Positions 53,500-63,769 are shown, numbered from the stretch's first letter. The stretch: DNA of 64,000 nt from Thauera sp. K11 (GCF_002354895.1 NZ_CP023439.1:1798001-1862000), one strand, 5' to 3'. Notes: generated from the letters alone by a model not told the origin. Program-made: numbers and translations.

Positions 53500-54777
53500 A
53501 TGGCACACATCGTTGTGGTCGGCGCGGGCATCGGCGGCATGCCTGCGGCGTACGAACTGCGCGCGAGGCTGGGCGCCGCCCATCGCATCACGGTGGTCAA
53601 TCCGACCGACTACTTCCAGTTCGTGCCGTCCAACCCCTGGGTGGCGGTGGGCTGGCGCAAGCGGGAGGACATCATCGTCCCGGTGCGGCCCCATCTCGAG
53701 AAGAAGGGCATCGACTTCATCGCCCAGCGCGCCACCACGCTGGAGCCCGAGCAGAATCGCCTGCAGCTCGCCGATGGGCGCGGGCTCGATTACGACTACC
53801 TGGTGCTGACGACCGGCCCCCGGCTCGCGTTCGACGAGGTACCCGGGGCGGGGCCCGAGGGCGGCTACACCCAGTCGATCTGCACGGTCGATCATGCCGA
53901 GAAGGCGCGTGCGGCGTACGAGGCGTTCCTGGCCGACCCCGGTCCGGTCGTGGTCGGCGCCATGCCCGGCGCGAGCTGCTTCGGGCCCGCCTACGAGTTC
54001 GCCTTCATCCTCGACGCCGACCTGCGCAAGCGCAGGCTCCGCCACAAGGTGCCGATCACCTTCGTGACGAGCGAGCCGTACATCGGCCACCTCGGGCTTG
54101 GCGGCGTCGGTGATTCCAAGTCCATGCTCGAGAGCGAACTGAGGAATCGCGACGTCAAGTGGATCACCAATGCGCGCACCTCGCGCGTCGAAGCCGGCAA
54201 GCTGGTCACGACCGAACTCGATGCGCTGGGCAATGCCGTGCGCGAGCATGAAGTGCCGTTCCGCTTCGCGATGATGCTGCCCGCCTTCAGGGGCGTGGAT
54301 GCGGTGGCGGCGGTGGACGGGCTGTGCAATCCGCGCGGTTTCGTGCTTATCGACGAGCACCAGCGCAGCAAGAAGTACCGCAACATCTATTCGGCCGGCG
54401 TCTGCGTGGCGATTCCGCCGGTGGAAACCACGCCGGTGGCGACCGGCGCGCCCAAGACCGGCTACATGATCGAGACCATGGTCAGCGCCATCGTCGAGAA
54501 CATCACGGCGGACATCGAAGGCCGCCAGGCCAGCGCCAAGGCGACGTGGAACGCGATCTGCCTGGCCGACATGGGCGACACCGGCGCCGCCTTCGTGGCC
54601 CTGCCGCAGATTCCGCCGCGCAACGTTAACTGGTTCAGGAAGGGCAAGTGGGTTCACGTGGCGAAGATCGCCTTCGAGAAATACTTCCTGCACAAGATGA
54701 AGGCCGGCTCGACCGAGCCGGTGTATGAGAAGTACGTGCTGAAGGCTCTGGGCATCCTGCGCCTCGAGCGCGACTGA
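53500..54777 (+). CDS. Sulfide:quinone oxidoreductase
   Basis: 425 residues. ATG 53500 is preferred over 53494 because GGAGGAG touches the latter. N-terminal FAD-binding GAGIGGMPAAYEL (8-20), middle VVVGAMPGASCFGPAYEF, and C-terminal AIPPVETTPVATGAPKTGYM. The three redox cysteines of bacterial type I enzymes are present at positions 128, 160 and 354. It oxidises sulfide to sulfur at the membrane and passes electrons to quinone, typical of sulfur-using or detoxifying betaproteobacteria. Has its own promoter. Confidence 0.88.
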   Translation: MAHIVVVGAGIGGMPAAYELRARLGAAHRITVVNPTDYFQFVPSNPWVAVGWRKREDIIVPVRPHLEKKGIDFIAQRATTLEPEQNRLQLADGRGLDYDYLVLTTGPRLAFDEVPGAGPEGGYTQSICTVDHAEKARAAYEAFLADPGPVVVGAMPGASCFGPAYEFAFILDADLRKRRLRHKVPITFVTSEPYIGHLGLGGVGDSKSMLESELRNRDVKWITNARTSRVEAGKLVTTELDALGNAVREHEVPFRFAMMLPAFRGVDAVAAVDGLCNPRGFVLIDEHQRSKKYRNIYSAGVCVAIPPVETTPVATGAPKTGYMIETMVSAIVENITADIEGRQASAKATWNAICLADMGDTGAAFVALPQIPPRNVNWFRKGKWVHVAKIAFEKYFLHKMKAGSTEPVYEKYVLKALGILRLERD

Positions 54778-54801
54778 GAGAAGCTGCCGCGCGTGCGGCG
54801 C

Positions 54802-55647
54802 TCAGTCCTCGACGTGGCGCAGGGACAGGTCGAGCGCCTTCACGTCCTTGGTGAGGCTGCCGATCGAGATGCGGTCCACCCCCGTCTCGGCGATCGAACG
54901 GACCTTTTCCAGGCTGACGCCGCCCGAGGCTTCGAGCTCGGCGCGGCCGTCGGCGATGCGCACGGCTTCGCGCATCTGGTCCGGATCCATGTTGTCGAGC
55001 AGGATCATCCTGACGCCGGCATCGAGCGCTTCCCGAAGCTGGTCGAGGCTTTCGACCTCGACCTCGATGAAGACGCCGGATGGCGCGAAGGTGCGCGCCT
55101 CGTTGACGACCTGGCGAATGCCGCCGGCGGCGATGATGTGGTTTTCCTTGATCAGGATGCCGTCGTACAGCCCGACCCGGTGATTGGTGCCGCCCCCCAC
55201 GGTGACCGCGTACTTCTGCGCCAGGCGCAGGCCGGGCAGCGTCTTGCGGGTGTCGACGATCTTCGCGCGCGTGCCCGCGACGGCGTCGACGAAGCGGCGG
55301 GTGACGGTCGCCGTGCCCGACAGCAACTGCAGGAAATTCAACGCGGTGCGTTCGGCGGTGAGCAGCGTGCGCGCCCCGGCGACGATGTCGCACAGCACCT
55401 GGTTGGGCTTGGCGAGGTCGCCGTCCTGCACATGCCACACCACCATTGCGCTCGGGCTGAGCGCGGCGAAGGTGGCGTCGAACCAGGCGGTGCCGCAGAT
55501 CACCGCCTCCTCGCGGGTGATCACCCGGCCGCGGGCATCGGTGCCGGCAGGGATCAGCAAGGCCGTCAGATCCCCGGTGCCGACGTCTTCCGCCAGGGAG
55601 GTGGCCACGTTGCGCTGGATTTCGACGCGAAGCTGATCGGAGATCAT
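54802..55647 (-). CDS. nadC: Nicotinate-nucleotide (quinolinate) pyrophosphorylase
   Basis: 281 residues. Characteristic AEDVGTGDLTALLIP start, ALNFLQLLSGTATVTRRFVD, DTRKTLPGLR, GGGTNHRVGLYDGILIKENH, VEVESLDQLREAL, DNMDPDQMREAV and ELEASGGVSLEKV. Makes nicotinate mononucleotide from quinolinate and PRPP in NAD synthesis. Convergent with the SQR gene. Confidence 0.95.
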   Translation of the reverse strand: MISDQLRVEIQRNVATSLAEDVGTGDLTALLIPAGTDARGRVITREEAVICGTAWFDATFAALSPSAMVVWHVQDGDLAKPNQVLCDIVAGARTLLTAERTALNFLQLLSGTATVTRRFVDAVAGTRAKIVDTRKTLPGLRLAQKYAVTVGGGTNHRVGLYDGILIKENHIIAAGGIRQVVNEARTFAPSGVFIEVEVESLDQLREALDAGVRMILLDNMDPDQMREAVRIADGRAELEASGGVSLEKVRSIAETGVDRISIGSLTKDVKALDLSLRHVED

Positions 55648-55728
55648 GGCGGGAGTCGCTGTGGTTGAAGTGGGCGCGATTCTAGCACCGCGGTCCCGGC
55701 ACGGCCGACGTGCCGGCGGCCATCCCCG

Positions 55729-57234
55729 CTAGGGGGTGTGCCGCGCCTGGGCCAGCCAGCCGTTGAACAGGCGCCGCGCCGCGCCGATCAACTCGCCGGC
55801 GGTGAGGCCGATCGGGCCGACGCCTTCGCGCGCCAGCATGTCCGCGGCCGCGCCATGGAGGTGGACGGCGGCGATCAGCGCCGGTTCGGCGGCCCAGCCC
55901 TGGGCGAGCAGGCTGGCGACGAGGCCGGTCAGCACGTCGCCCATGCCGGCACTCGCCATGCCGGGGTGGCCGGTGCCGTTGATGTACCAGTGGCCGTCCG
56001 GCGTCGCGATCAGGCTCCCGCAGCCCTTGAGCACGGTGCAGGCGCGGAAGCGGGAAGCGAGCGCCAGCGCGGCGCTCAGGCGGTCCCCCTGCACTTCCGG
56101 ACTGCTGCAGCCCAGCAGGCGAGCCGCCTCCGCCGGGTGCGGCGTCAGAACGGTCGGCGATCGGCGTGCCGCCACCGCGCCGTGCAGGGCTGGATCGGCG
56201 GCAAGCAGATTCAGTGCGTCGGCATCGAGCACCAGCGCGTGGTCGCCGGCGATCGCGCTCACCAGCTCGGCCTGCGCTTCGGCACGCTGGCCCAGGCCGG
56301 GCCCCAGCGCGAGCACGGTGAGCTGGCGCGGCAGCGCCGGTGCGTTGCGCAGCATCAGTTCGGGGTAGGCATGGTCGACCGCCGGTGCCTTCGGGTCCAG
56401 CAGGCCGACATAGACGCGGCCGGCTCCGAGCCAGAGCGCCGCGCGGCCGGCGAGCAGCGCCGCGCCGGCCATGCCGGCATCCCCGCCGAGGATGCCCACG
56501 TCGCCGTGGCGGCCCTTGTGGGTATTGCGGGGGCGCGGGACGAGGCAGGTTTCGAACAGCGCCGGCGTGATCGCGTGGCCCATCGGCACAAGGCAGGCGG
56601 GGCAGTCGATGTCGAGCCGCTGCACCGATATCTCGCCGCAGTAGTCCGGGCCGTCGTTGGTCAGGAGGCCCGGCTTGAGCGCGATGAAGGTCGTGGTATG
56701 GGTGGCCCGGAAACAGGGCCCCAGCGGGCGGCCGGTGTCCGCATCCAGTCCGCTGGGCACGTCCAGCGCCATGCGCGGGGCGGGCTGCGCATTCAGCGTG
56801 GCGATCCAGTCGGCGAAGCGCCCGTCGATCTTCCTTTTCAGGCCGATGCCGAAGAGGGCGTCGACGACCAGCGCCCATCCTTGCGAGGGGGCCGACGGCA
56901 GGTCGGAGGCGATCGTGCCGCCGGCGTGCAGAAAGTCGGCGTGGGCCTTGCCCGCATCGCTGGGCAGGGCGGCGGGATCGTCGGCGAATGCGACGATGAC
57001 CTCGCGCCCGGCCTGATGCAACTGACGTGCCATGACGAAGCCGTCGCCGCCGTTGTTGCCGGGGCCGCAGGCAAACAGGATGGGCCCCGGACGGTCCATG
57101 ATCAGCCGCACCGCATCCTCGGCCGCCGCGCGTCCCGCACGTTCCATGAGCGGCGGCTTGGCGGAGGGGATGAGTTGGTGCTCGATCTCCCGGATGCCGG
57201 CAACGGGGTAGATGGGCTGGGCGGGCGAAAACAT
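55729..57234 (-). CDS. nnr: Bifunctional NAD(P)HX epimerase/ADP-dependent dehydratase
   Basis: 501 residues. N-terminal YjeF_N epimerase domain (MERAGRAAAEDAVRLIM, ACGPGNNGGDGFVMARQL), then a ribokinase-like dehydratase domain (GRHGDVGILGGDAGMAGAAL, VLTPHPAEAARLLGCSS, MASAGMGDVLTGLVASLL). It repairs hydrated NAD(P)H. Its place upstream of nadC links it to NAD upkeep. Normal length. Confidence 0.93.
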   Translation of the reverse strand: MFSPAQPIYPVAGIREIEHQLIPSAKPPLMERAGRAAAEDAVRLIMDRPGPILFACGPGNNGGDGFVMARQLHQAGREVIVAFADDPAALPSDAGKAHADFLHAGGTIASDLPSAPSQGWALVVDALFGIGLKRKIDGRFADWIATLNAQPAPRMALDVPSGLDADTGRPLGPCFRATHTTTFIALKPGLLTNDGPDYCGEISVQRLDIDCPACLVPMGHAITPALFETCLVPRPRNTHKGRHGDVGILGGDAGMAGAALLAGRAALWLGAGRVYVGLLDPKAPAVDHAYPELMLRNAPALPRQLTVLALGPGLGQRAEAQAELVSAIAGDHALVLDADALNLLAADPALHGAVAARRSPTVLTPHPAEAARLLGCSSPEVQGDRLSAALALASRFRACTVLKGCGSLIATPDGHWYINGTGHPGMASAGMGDVLTGLVASLLAQGWAAEPALIAAVHLHGAAADMLAREGVGPIGLTAGELIGAARRLFNGWLAQARHTP

Positions 57235-57298
57235 GGGCGGTCTCCGGCGACGAAGACCCGATTTTACGGCCGGATCGGCGGCCGGCCGTCATCCGCCC

Positions 57299-58843
57299 TC
57301 AGTTTTCCAGCGAGTTGCGCCGCTTTTCGACCCGTGTCTCATGCACCAGTTCGCGGCGGCCGGTCTCGTCGACGGTCTCGAGGCGCACGGTGAATCCCCA
57401 CAGCCGGGCGATGTGCTTCATGACCTCTTCGGTGGTGTCGCCCAGGGGGCGGCGCTGGTGCTGCTGGTGGCGCAGGGTGAGCGAGCGGTCGCCGCGCAGG
57501 TCGACGTTCCAGACCTGGATGTTGGGCTCGCGGTTGCCCAGGTTGTACTGCTCGGAGAGGATCTGGCGCACGCGCTGGAAGCCCGGGTCGTCGTGGATGG
57601 CCGACACCTTGAGCTTGTCTTCGCGGTCGTCGTCGAGCACGGCGAAGAAGCGGAAATCGCGCATGACCCTGGGCGACAGGTACTGGGCGATGAAGCTCTC
57701 GTCCTTGAAGTTGCGCATGGCGAAATCGAAGGTCTCGCGCCAGTCGGAGCCGGCGATCTCGGGGAACCAGCGGCGGTCCTCGTCGTCGGGGTCCTCGCAG
57801 ATGCGGCGGATGTCGCGCCACATGGCAAAGCCCAGCGCGTAGGGGTTGATGCCGCTGTACCAGCGGCTGTTGTAGGGGGGCTGGGCGACGACGTTGGTGT
57901 GCGACTGCAGGAACTCGAGCATGAAGCTGTCGGCCAGCAGTCCTTCGTCGTACAGGGTGTTGAGCAAGGTGTAATGCCAGAAGGTGGCCCAGCCTTCGTT
58001 CATGACCTGGGTCTGGCGCTGGGGGAAGAAGTACTGCGCGATCTTGCGCACGATGCGCACGACCTCGCGCTGCCAGGGCTCGAGCAGCGGGGCGTTCTTC
58101 TCGATGAAGTAGAGCAGGTTTTCCTCCGGCTCGGCCGGAAAGCGCTGGCGTTCCGGGCGGGCCTCGGGACGCGCCTCATGGGTGGGGAGGGTCCGCCACA
58201 GGTCGTTGACCTGCGTCTGCAGGTATTCCTCGCGTTCCTGCTGGCGAAGTTTCTCTTTCGTGAGCGACAGCTTCGGCGGCCGCTTGTAGCGGTCGACGCC
58301 CAGGTTCATCAGGGCGTGGCAGGAGTCGAGCAGCATCTCGACTTCTTCCTCGCCATAGCGCTCCTCGCACTGGCTGATGTAGTTCCGCGCGAACACGAGG
58401 TAGTCGATGATGGCGTCGGCGTTGGTCCAGGTGCGGAACAGGTAGTTGCCCTTGAAGAAGCTGTTGTGGCCGTAGGCGGCATGGGCGATCACCAGCCCCT
58501 GCATGGCCAGCGTGTTCTCCTCCATCAGGTAGGCGATGCAGGGATTGGAATTGATGACGATCTCGTAGGCCAGCCCCATCTGCCCGCGCCTGTAGCCTTT
58601 CTCGGTGGCAAGGAAGTGCTTGCCGAAGGACCAGTGGTGGTAGTTGACCGGCATGCCGACCGAGGCGTAGGCGTCCATCATCTGCTCGGCAGTGATGACC
58701 TCGATCTGCACCGGGTAGGTGTCCAGGCCGTAGTCCCTGGCTACGCGGGCGATCTCGGTGTGATAGCGGTCGATGCTCTCGAACGACCACTCCGAGCCGC
58801 TTGGCAGCGGCTTCGGTCTGCGGGCGGAAGTGACGCGTCTCAT
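57299..58843 (-). CDS. SpoVR family protein (YcgB-like)
   Basis: 514 residues. Family marks: HWSFGKHF, LAYEIVINSNPCIAYLMEEN, HAAYGHNSFFKGNYLF, QVMNEGWATFWHYTLLNTLY and GINPYALGFAMWRDI. Its start overlaps the end of the YeaH gene by 4 nt. In proteobacteria it is nearly always found with PrkA and YeaH and is linked to stationary-phase, nitrogen or stress responses; the biochemical role is unknown. Confidence 0.92.
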   Translation of the reverse strand: MRRVTSARRPKPLPSGSEWSFESIDRYHTEIARVARDYGLDTYPVQIEVITAEQMMDAYASVGMPVNYHHWSFGKHFLATEKGYRRGQMGLAYEIVINSNPCIAYLMEENTLAMQGLVIAHAAYGHNSFFKGNYLFRTWTNADAIIDYLVFARNYISQCEERYGEEEVEMLLDSCHALMNLGVDRYKRPPKLSLTKEKLRQQEREEYLQTQVNDLWRTLPTHEARPEARPERQRFPAEPEENLLYFIEKNAPLLEPWQREVVRIVRKIAQYFFPQRQTQVMNEGWATFWHYTLLNTLYDEGLLADSFMLEFLQSHTNVVAQPPYNSRWYSGINPYALGFAMWRDIRRICEDPDDEDRRWFPEIAGSDWRETFDFAMRNFKDESFIAQYLSPRVMRDFRFFAVLDDDREDKLKVSAIHDDPGFQRVRQILSEQYNLGNREPNIQVWNVDLRGDRSLTLRHQQHQRRPLGDTTEEVMKHIARLWGFTVRLETVDETGRRELVHETRVEKRRNSLEN

Positions 58844-60111
58844 GCGATCGTCTTCTTGAAGAGTTCCCTGAACACCGGGTAGATGTCGGCCGGCGACTCG
58901 ATGTGCTGCATGGCGAAATTGTCATGCGTACCGCACAGCTTCTCGTATTCGCGCCACAGGTTCTGCGGCTCGCCCGACGTGATCTCGATGTAGGCGAAGT
59001 ACTGGCACCAGGGCAGGATGTCGCTGTCGAGCAGCTTGCGGCAGATCGGCGAATCGTTGTCCCAGTTGTCGCCGTCGGAAGCCTGGGCGCCGTAGATGTT
59101 CCACTGGCCGTTGGCGTAGCGCTCGCGGATGATGTCGCGCATCAGCACCAGCGCGCTGGAAACCACCGTACCGCCCGATTCGCGCGAGTGGAAGAACTCG
59201 TCCTCGTCAGTCTCCTTCGCCACCGTGTGATGGCGGATGAAGACGACGTCGATGTGCTCGTAGGTGCGCGTCAGAAAGAGGTGCAGCAGCATGAAGAAGC
59301 GCTTGGCGGTGGACTTGCGCTCTTCGTCCATCGAGCCGGAGACGTCCATCACGCAGAACATCACCGCCTGGGTGGTCGGCTGCGGCACCTTGATGCGGTT
59401 GTTGTAGCGCAGGTCGAAGCTGTCGATGAAGGGGATGTTGTCGATCTTCGCGCGCACCTTGCCGATTTCGTCGCGCAGTTCGCGCACCTCGTCGCTGTCT
59501 TCGCCGAACATCGCGATCGCGTCGTCGAGTTCGCGCTGCAGCTCGCGCAGCCGCGCGTTGTACGGCGAACCCAGCGCCAGGCGGCGGCCGAGCGCGCCGC
59601 GCATCGAGCGCACGATGTTGATGTTGGCCGGCACCCCGTCCGAGGTGAAGCCGGCGCGTTGCGTCTTGTAGTCGGTGACGCGCGCCAGTTGGGTGCGGAT
59701 CAGGTGCGGCAGCTCCAGGTCTTCGAAAAAGAGTTCGAGGAACTCCTCGCGCGAGAGCTGGAACACGAAGGCGTCTTCGTGCTCGCCTTCGTTGCCGGCC
59801 TTGCCCTTGCCGCCGCCTCCGCTGCCGCCTCCACCCAGCGGGCGGTTGATCAGATCGCCGGCGGAGAACTGGTCGTTGCCGCTGAAGACCTGCTCCCAGA
59901 TGCCGCCGCGGCCCTGATGCAGGATGGGCTCGGACAGGTCGCGCGCAGGGATCGACACCTCTTCGCCATTGTCGAGGTCGCGGATCGAACGGCCATGGAT
60001 CGCCTCCGACACCGCCTTGCGGATCTGCTGCTTGAAGCGGCGCATGAAGCGCTGGCGGTTGACGGTGCTCTTGTGCTTGCTGTCGAAACGCCGGTCGATG
60101 ATGCGGACCAT
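58840..60111 (-). CDS. YeaH/YhbH (DUF444) family protein with von Willebrand A domain
   Basis: 423 residues. Begins MVRIIDRRFDSKHKSTVNRQ as in YeaH, has a Gly-rich linker (PLGGGGSGGGGKGKAG), and a VWA-like domain with the metal site in DVSGSMDEE near residue 253. Acts with PrkA and SpoVR. Located between prkA (70 nt upstream) and spoVR (overlap); one operon. Confidence 0.92.
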   Translation of the reverse strand: MVRIIDRRFDSKHKSTVNRQRFMRRFKQQIRKAVSEAIHGRSIRDLDNGEEVSIPARDLSEPILHQGRGGIWEQVFSGNDQFSAGDLINRPLGGGGSGGGGKGKAGNEGEHEDAFVFQLSREEFLELFFEDLELPHLIRTQLARVTDYKTQRAGFTSDGVPANINIVRSMRGALGRRLALGSPYNARLRELQRELDDAIAMFGEDSDEVRELRDEIGKVRAKIDNIPFIDSFDLRYNNRIKVPQPTTQAVMFCVMDVSGSMDEERKSTAKRFFMLLHLFLTRTYEHIDVVFIRHHTVAKETDEDEFFHSRESGGTVVSSALVLMRDIIRERYANGQWNIYGAQASDGDNWDNDSPICRKLLDSDILPWCQYFAYIEITSGEPQNLWREYEKLCGTHDNFAMQHIESPADIYPVFRELFKKTIA

Positions 60112-60181
60112 ACCCCCTCCTGCTGCGGCCCTGGGCCGGCCCGCGACGCGGCGTGCCGTCGCCGCGGATCGGCCGGGACGC

Positions 60182-62104
60182 TTACGACGACTTGCGCACG
60201 CGCAGGTACCACTCGCACAGCAGGCGCACCTGCTTCTCGGTGTAGCCCTTCTCGATCATGCGGTTGACGAAGTCCTGGTGCTTCTTCTGCTCGTCGGCGC
60301 TGGCCTTGGCGTTGAAGCTGATGACCGGCAGGAGGTCCTCGGTGTTGGAGAACATCTTCTTCTCGATCACCGCGCGCAGCTTTTCGTAGGAGGTCCAGCT
60401 CGGGTTGCGGCCGTCGTGCTTGGCGCGCGCGCGCAGCACGAAGTTCACCACCTCGTTGCGGAAGTCCTTGGGGTTGCTGATGCCCGCCGGCTTCTCGATC
60501 TTCTCCAGCTCCTCGTTGAGCGCGGCGCGGTCGAGGATCTCGCCGGTGTTGGGGTCGCGGAATTCCTGGTCCTGGATCCAGAAGTCGGCGTAGGTGACGT
60601 AGCGGTCGAAGATGTTCTGGCCGTATTCGGAGTAGCTCTCGAGGTAGGCGGTCTGGATCTCCTTGCCGATGAACTCCGCGTAGCGCGGCGCCAGATACTC
60701 CTTGATATAGGCCATGTAGCGCGCTTCGGTGTCGGGCGGGAACTGTTCCTGCTCGATCTGCTGCTCGAGCACGTACATCAGGTGCACCGGGTTGGCGGCG
60801 ACCTCGCGGTGGTCGAAGTTGAACACCTTGGACAGCACCTTGAAGGCGAAGCGGGTGGAAAGCCCGGTCATGCCTTCATCGACGCCGGCGTAGTCGCGGT
60901 ATTCCTGGTAGCTCTTGGCCTTCGGGTCGGTGTCCTTCAGGTTCTCGCCGTCATAGACGCGCATCTTGGAGAAGATGCTGGAGTTCTCCGGCTCCTTGAG
61001 CCGGGAGAGCACCGAGAACTGCCCCATCATCTTCAGCGTGTCCGGGGCGCAGGGCGCTTCCGACAGCGAGCTGTGGATGAGAAGCTTCTCGTAGATGCGG
61101 ATCTCGTCCGACACGCGCAGGCAGTAGGGCACCTTGACGGTGTAGATGCGGTCGAGGAAGGCTTCGTTGTTCTTGTTGTTCTTGAACGCCACCCATTCGG
61201 ACTCGTTCGAGTGCGCCATCACGATGCCGTCGAACGGGATCGCGCCGAAGCCCTCGGTGCCCTTGTAGTTGCCCTCCTGCGTGGCGGTGAGCAGCGGGTG
61301 CAGCACCTTGATCGGTGCCTTGAACATCTCGACGAACTCGAGCAGCCCGCGGTTGGCCAGGCACAGCCCGCCCGAGTAGCTGTAGGCGTCGGGGTCGTCC
61401 TGCGAATACTGCTCGAGCTTGCGGATGTCGATCTTGCCCACCAGCGACGAGATGTCCTGGTTGTTCTCGTCGCCGGGCTCGGTCTTGGCCACCGCGGTCT
61501 GCCTGAGCACCGAGGGCGTGAGCTTGACCACGCGGAACTTCGTGATGTCGCCGCCGAACTCGTTCAGGCGCTTGACCGCCCACGGGCTCATGATGGTGTT
61601 GAGGTAGCGGCGCGGGATGCCGTAATCCTCCTCCAGGATGCGCCCGTCCTCGGCGACGTCGAACAGCCCCAGCGGCGACTCGCTCACCGGCGAGCCCTTG
61701 ATCGCGTAGAAGGGCACCTTCTCGATCAGGCTCTTGAGCTTCTCGGCGAGCGAGGACTTGCCGCCGCCCACCGGCCCGAGCAGGTAGAGGATCTGCTTCT
61801 TTTCCTCCAGCCCCTGCGCGGCGTGGCGGAAGTAGGACACGATGTGCTCGATGACCTCTTCCATGCCGTAGAAGTCGCGGAAGGCGGGGTAGATCTTGAG
61901 CACCTTGTTGGAGAAGATGCGCGACAGCCGCGGGTCGAGCCGGGTGTCGACGAGTTCCGGTTCGCCGATCGCCATCAGCATGCGCTCGGCGGCGGTGGCG
62001 TAGGCGGTGCGGTCGCTGCGGCAGAGTTCGAGGTAGTCCTGCAGGGACATCTCCTCCTCTCGGGCCGCCTCGTAGCGAGCCTGGTAGGCGTTGAAGATGG
62101 TCAT
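60182..62104 (-). CDS. PrkA-type serine protein kinase / AAA+ protein (YeaG)
   Basis: 640 residues from ATG 62104, with AAGGAGA 7 nt upstream; the in-frame ATG at 62122 lies before the ribosome site. AAA-like Walker A GPVGGGKSS (110-118), VVKLTPSVLRQ, AHSNESEWVAF and a C-terminal kinase-like domain (about 500-640). PrkA/YeaG drives the conserved prkA-yeaH-spoVR stress operon seen here in full. It is divergent from tig. Confidence 0.94.
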   Translation of the reverse strand: MTIFNAYQARYEAAREEEMSLQDYLELCRSDRTAYATAAERMLMAIGEPELVDTRLDPRLSRIFSNKVLKIYPAFRDFYGMEEVIEHIVSYFRHAAQGLEEKKQILYLLGPVGGGKSSLAEKLKSLIEKVPFYAIKGSPVSESPLGLFDVAEDGRILEEDYGIPRRYLNTIMSPWAVKRLNEFGGDITKFRVVKLTPSVLRQTAVAKTEPGDENNQDISSLVGKIDIRKLEQYSQDDPDAYSYSGGLCLANRGLLEFVEMFKAPIKVLHPLLTATQEGNYKGTEGFGAIPFDGIVMAHSNESEWVAFKNNKNNEAFLDRIYTVKVPYCLRVSDEIRIYEKLLIHSSLSEAPCAPDTLKMMGQFSVLSRLKEPENSSIFSKMRVYDGENLKDTDPKAKSYQEYRDYAGVDEGMTGLSTRFAFKVLSKVFNFDHREVAANPVHLMYVLEQQIEQEQFPPDTEARYMAYIKEYLAPRYAEFIGKEIQTAYLESYSEYGQNIFDRYVTYADFWIQDQEFRDPNTGEILDRAALNEELEKIEKPAGISNPKDFRNEVVNFVLRARAKHDGRNPSWTSYEKLRAVIEKKMFSNTEDLLPVISFNAKASADEQKKHQDFVNRMIEKGYTEKQVRLLCEWYLRVRKSS

Positions 62105-62326
62105 GGCAATGTCTCCTTGCATGGGGGCCGTTCAGCGGCTCGAAGAGTTCTGTGCTGCGGTCGCGAACTACTGCGCGGCGCCGCCCGGTCTGCATTCCTG
62201 CACGATCCGAGTCTGACGCTGAGAGACCCGGCGCGCTCGCGAGTTCCGTCCGATTTTGTGCTTTTTTGCATAGCGCCAGGCAGGTTTTCGGGGGTGCTCC
62301 GCGCTGGAAGGATCGGGCAGGCCCTG

Positions 62327-62335
62327 TGCTAGAAT
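62327..62335 (+). promoter_or_regulatory. Extended -10 promoter of tig in the 340-nt prkA/tig gap
   Basis: TGCTAGAAT (TG-N-TAGAAT) is an extended -10 element, about 110 nt before the tig start; the -35 is weak. The rest of 62105-62444 holds no gene. On the minus strand no clear -24/-12 promoter was found for prkA. Confidence 0.5.
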
Positions 62336-62444
62336 GCAAAGTTTCTTCAAACGTGTTCGCGGTGGATGCCGGATGGAAGCCTCGGGTTTCCAGCCTGGAT
62401 TACGCTTCCGGGGACGGATTTTTTGACTTGTCAGGATCGACTTA

Positions 62445-63749
62445 ATGCAGACCAACCAGGAAGCCAAGAGCGCGCTGGAGCGCCGCATCGACATGTCCGT
62501 GGCGCTGGCGGACATCGAAAAGGAAGTGGATGCGCGCCTCAAGCGCATGGCTCGCACCGTCAAGATGCCGGGTTTCCGCCCGGGCAAGGTGCCGTTGAAG
62601 ATCGTCGCCCAGACGCATGGTCCGCAGGCGCGCTCCGAGGCGATCGGCGCGGCGGTCGAGAAAGCCTTCGGCGAACGGGTGAGGGAGCAGAACCTGCGCG
62701 TGGCGGGCTATCCGCGCATCGAGCCGAAGGAAGCTTCGAGCACCGACGTGCTGGAATTCAGCGCCGTGTTCGAGGTCTATCCGGACGTGGTCCCCGGTGA
62801 CCTCGCCGGCCGGAAGGTCGAGCGCCCGACCCTGGAAGTGACCGATGCCGAAGTCGACAAGACCATCGAAGTGCTGCGCAAGCAGCGCACCACCTTCGTT
62901 GCGGCCGACCGCGCCGCGGGGGAGGGTGATCGCGTCGTGATCGACTTCGCCGGCCGCAAGGACGGTGAACTCTTCGAAGGCGGCTCGGGTCAGGATTTCC
63001 CGTTCGTGATCGGCGCCGGCTCGATGCTGAAGGACTTCGAGAGCGCGGTCGTCGACCTGAAGGCGGGTGATAGCAAGACCTTCGACATGACCTTCCCCGA
63101 GGACTACCACGCCAAGAACCTGGCGGGCCAGGCCGTGCAGTTCGAGATCACCGTGAAGGCGGTCGAGGCGCCGGTGCTGCCCGAGGTGAGCGACGACTTC
63201 GCCAAGGCGCTGGGCGTTGCCGACGGCGACGTGGCCAAGCTGCGCGAGGAGGTGAAGACCAACCTGCAGCGCGAAGTGAAGCGCCGCATCCAGGCGAAGG
63301 TGAAGGAACAGGTGATGGAAGCGCTGCTGGCGGTCACCCCGATCGAAGTGCCGAAGGCGCTCGTCGAGGCCGAAGCCGGCCAGCTCGCCGACAACGCGCG
63401 CCGCGACCTCGAGATGCGCGGGCTGAAGACGAAGGACATCCCGGTCGAGGCCGCGTGGTTTGCCGACCAGGCGGAACGCCGCGTGAAGCTGGGGCTGATC
63501 ATGGCCGAGATCGTGAAGACCAACGACCTGCACGCCAAGCCGGAGCAGGTTCGCGGGCTCGTCGAGGAGATGGCGCAGAGTTACGAAGACCCGGCCGAAC
63601 TGGTACGCTGGTATTACGCACAGCCGGATCGCCTGGCGCAGGCGGAGTCGGTTGTGATCGAAGACAACGTGGTGGCCTGGGTCTGCGAGAAGGCCGACAC
63701 GACCGACAAGACGATCGCGTTTGACGAACTGATGGGTAGCGCGGCCTGA
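62445..63749 (+). CDS. tig: Trigger factor (ribosome-associated chaperone, peptidyl-prolyl isomerase)
   Basis: 434 residues. N-terminal ribosome-binding domain with the signature MPGFRPGKVPLKIV, FKBP-like middle domain (GDRVVIDFAGRKDGELFEGG, DFPFVIGAGSML), and a helical C-terminal chaperone domain. Binds nascent chains at the exit tunnel. Followed after 20 nt by clpP, the usual tig-clpP(-clpX-lon) order. Confidence 0.96.
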   Translation: MQTNQEAKSALERRIDMSVALADIEKEVDARLKRMARTVKMPGFRPGKVPLKIVAQTHGPQARSEAIGAAVEKAFGERVREQNLRVAGYPRIEPKEASSTDVLEFSAVFEVYPDVVPGDLAGRKVERPTLEVTDAEVDKTIEVLRKQRTTFVAADRAAGEGDRVVIDFAGRKDGELFEGGSGQDFPFVIGAGSMLKDFESAVVDLKAGDSKTFDMTFPEDYHAKNLAGQAVQFEITVKAVEAPVLPEVSDDFAKALGVADGDVAKLREEVKTNLQREVKRRIQAKVKEQVMEALLAVTPIEVPKALVEAEAGQLADNARRDLEMRGLKTKDIPVEAAWFADQAERRVKLGLIMAEIVKTNDLHAKPEQVRGLVEEMAQSYEDPAELVRWYYAQPDRLAQAESVVIEDNVVAWVCEKADTTDKTIAFDELMGSAA

Positions 63750-63769
63750 GGCCGCAAAGGGTCTGACGA

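Noticed and set aside
62105-62444. Sigma54 promoter for prkA
   Set aside because: No GG-N10-GC arrangement fits on the minus strand; the candidates had wrong spacing.
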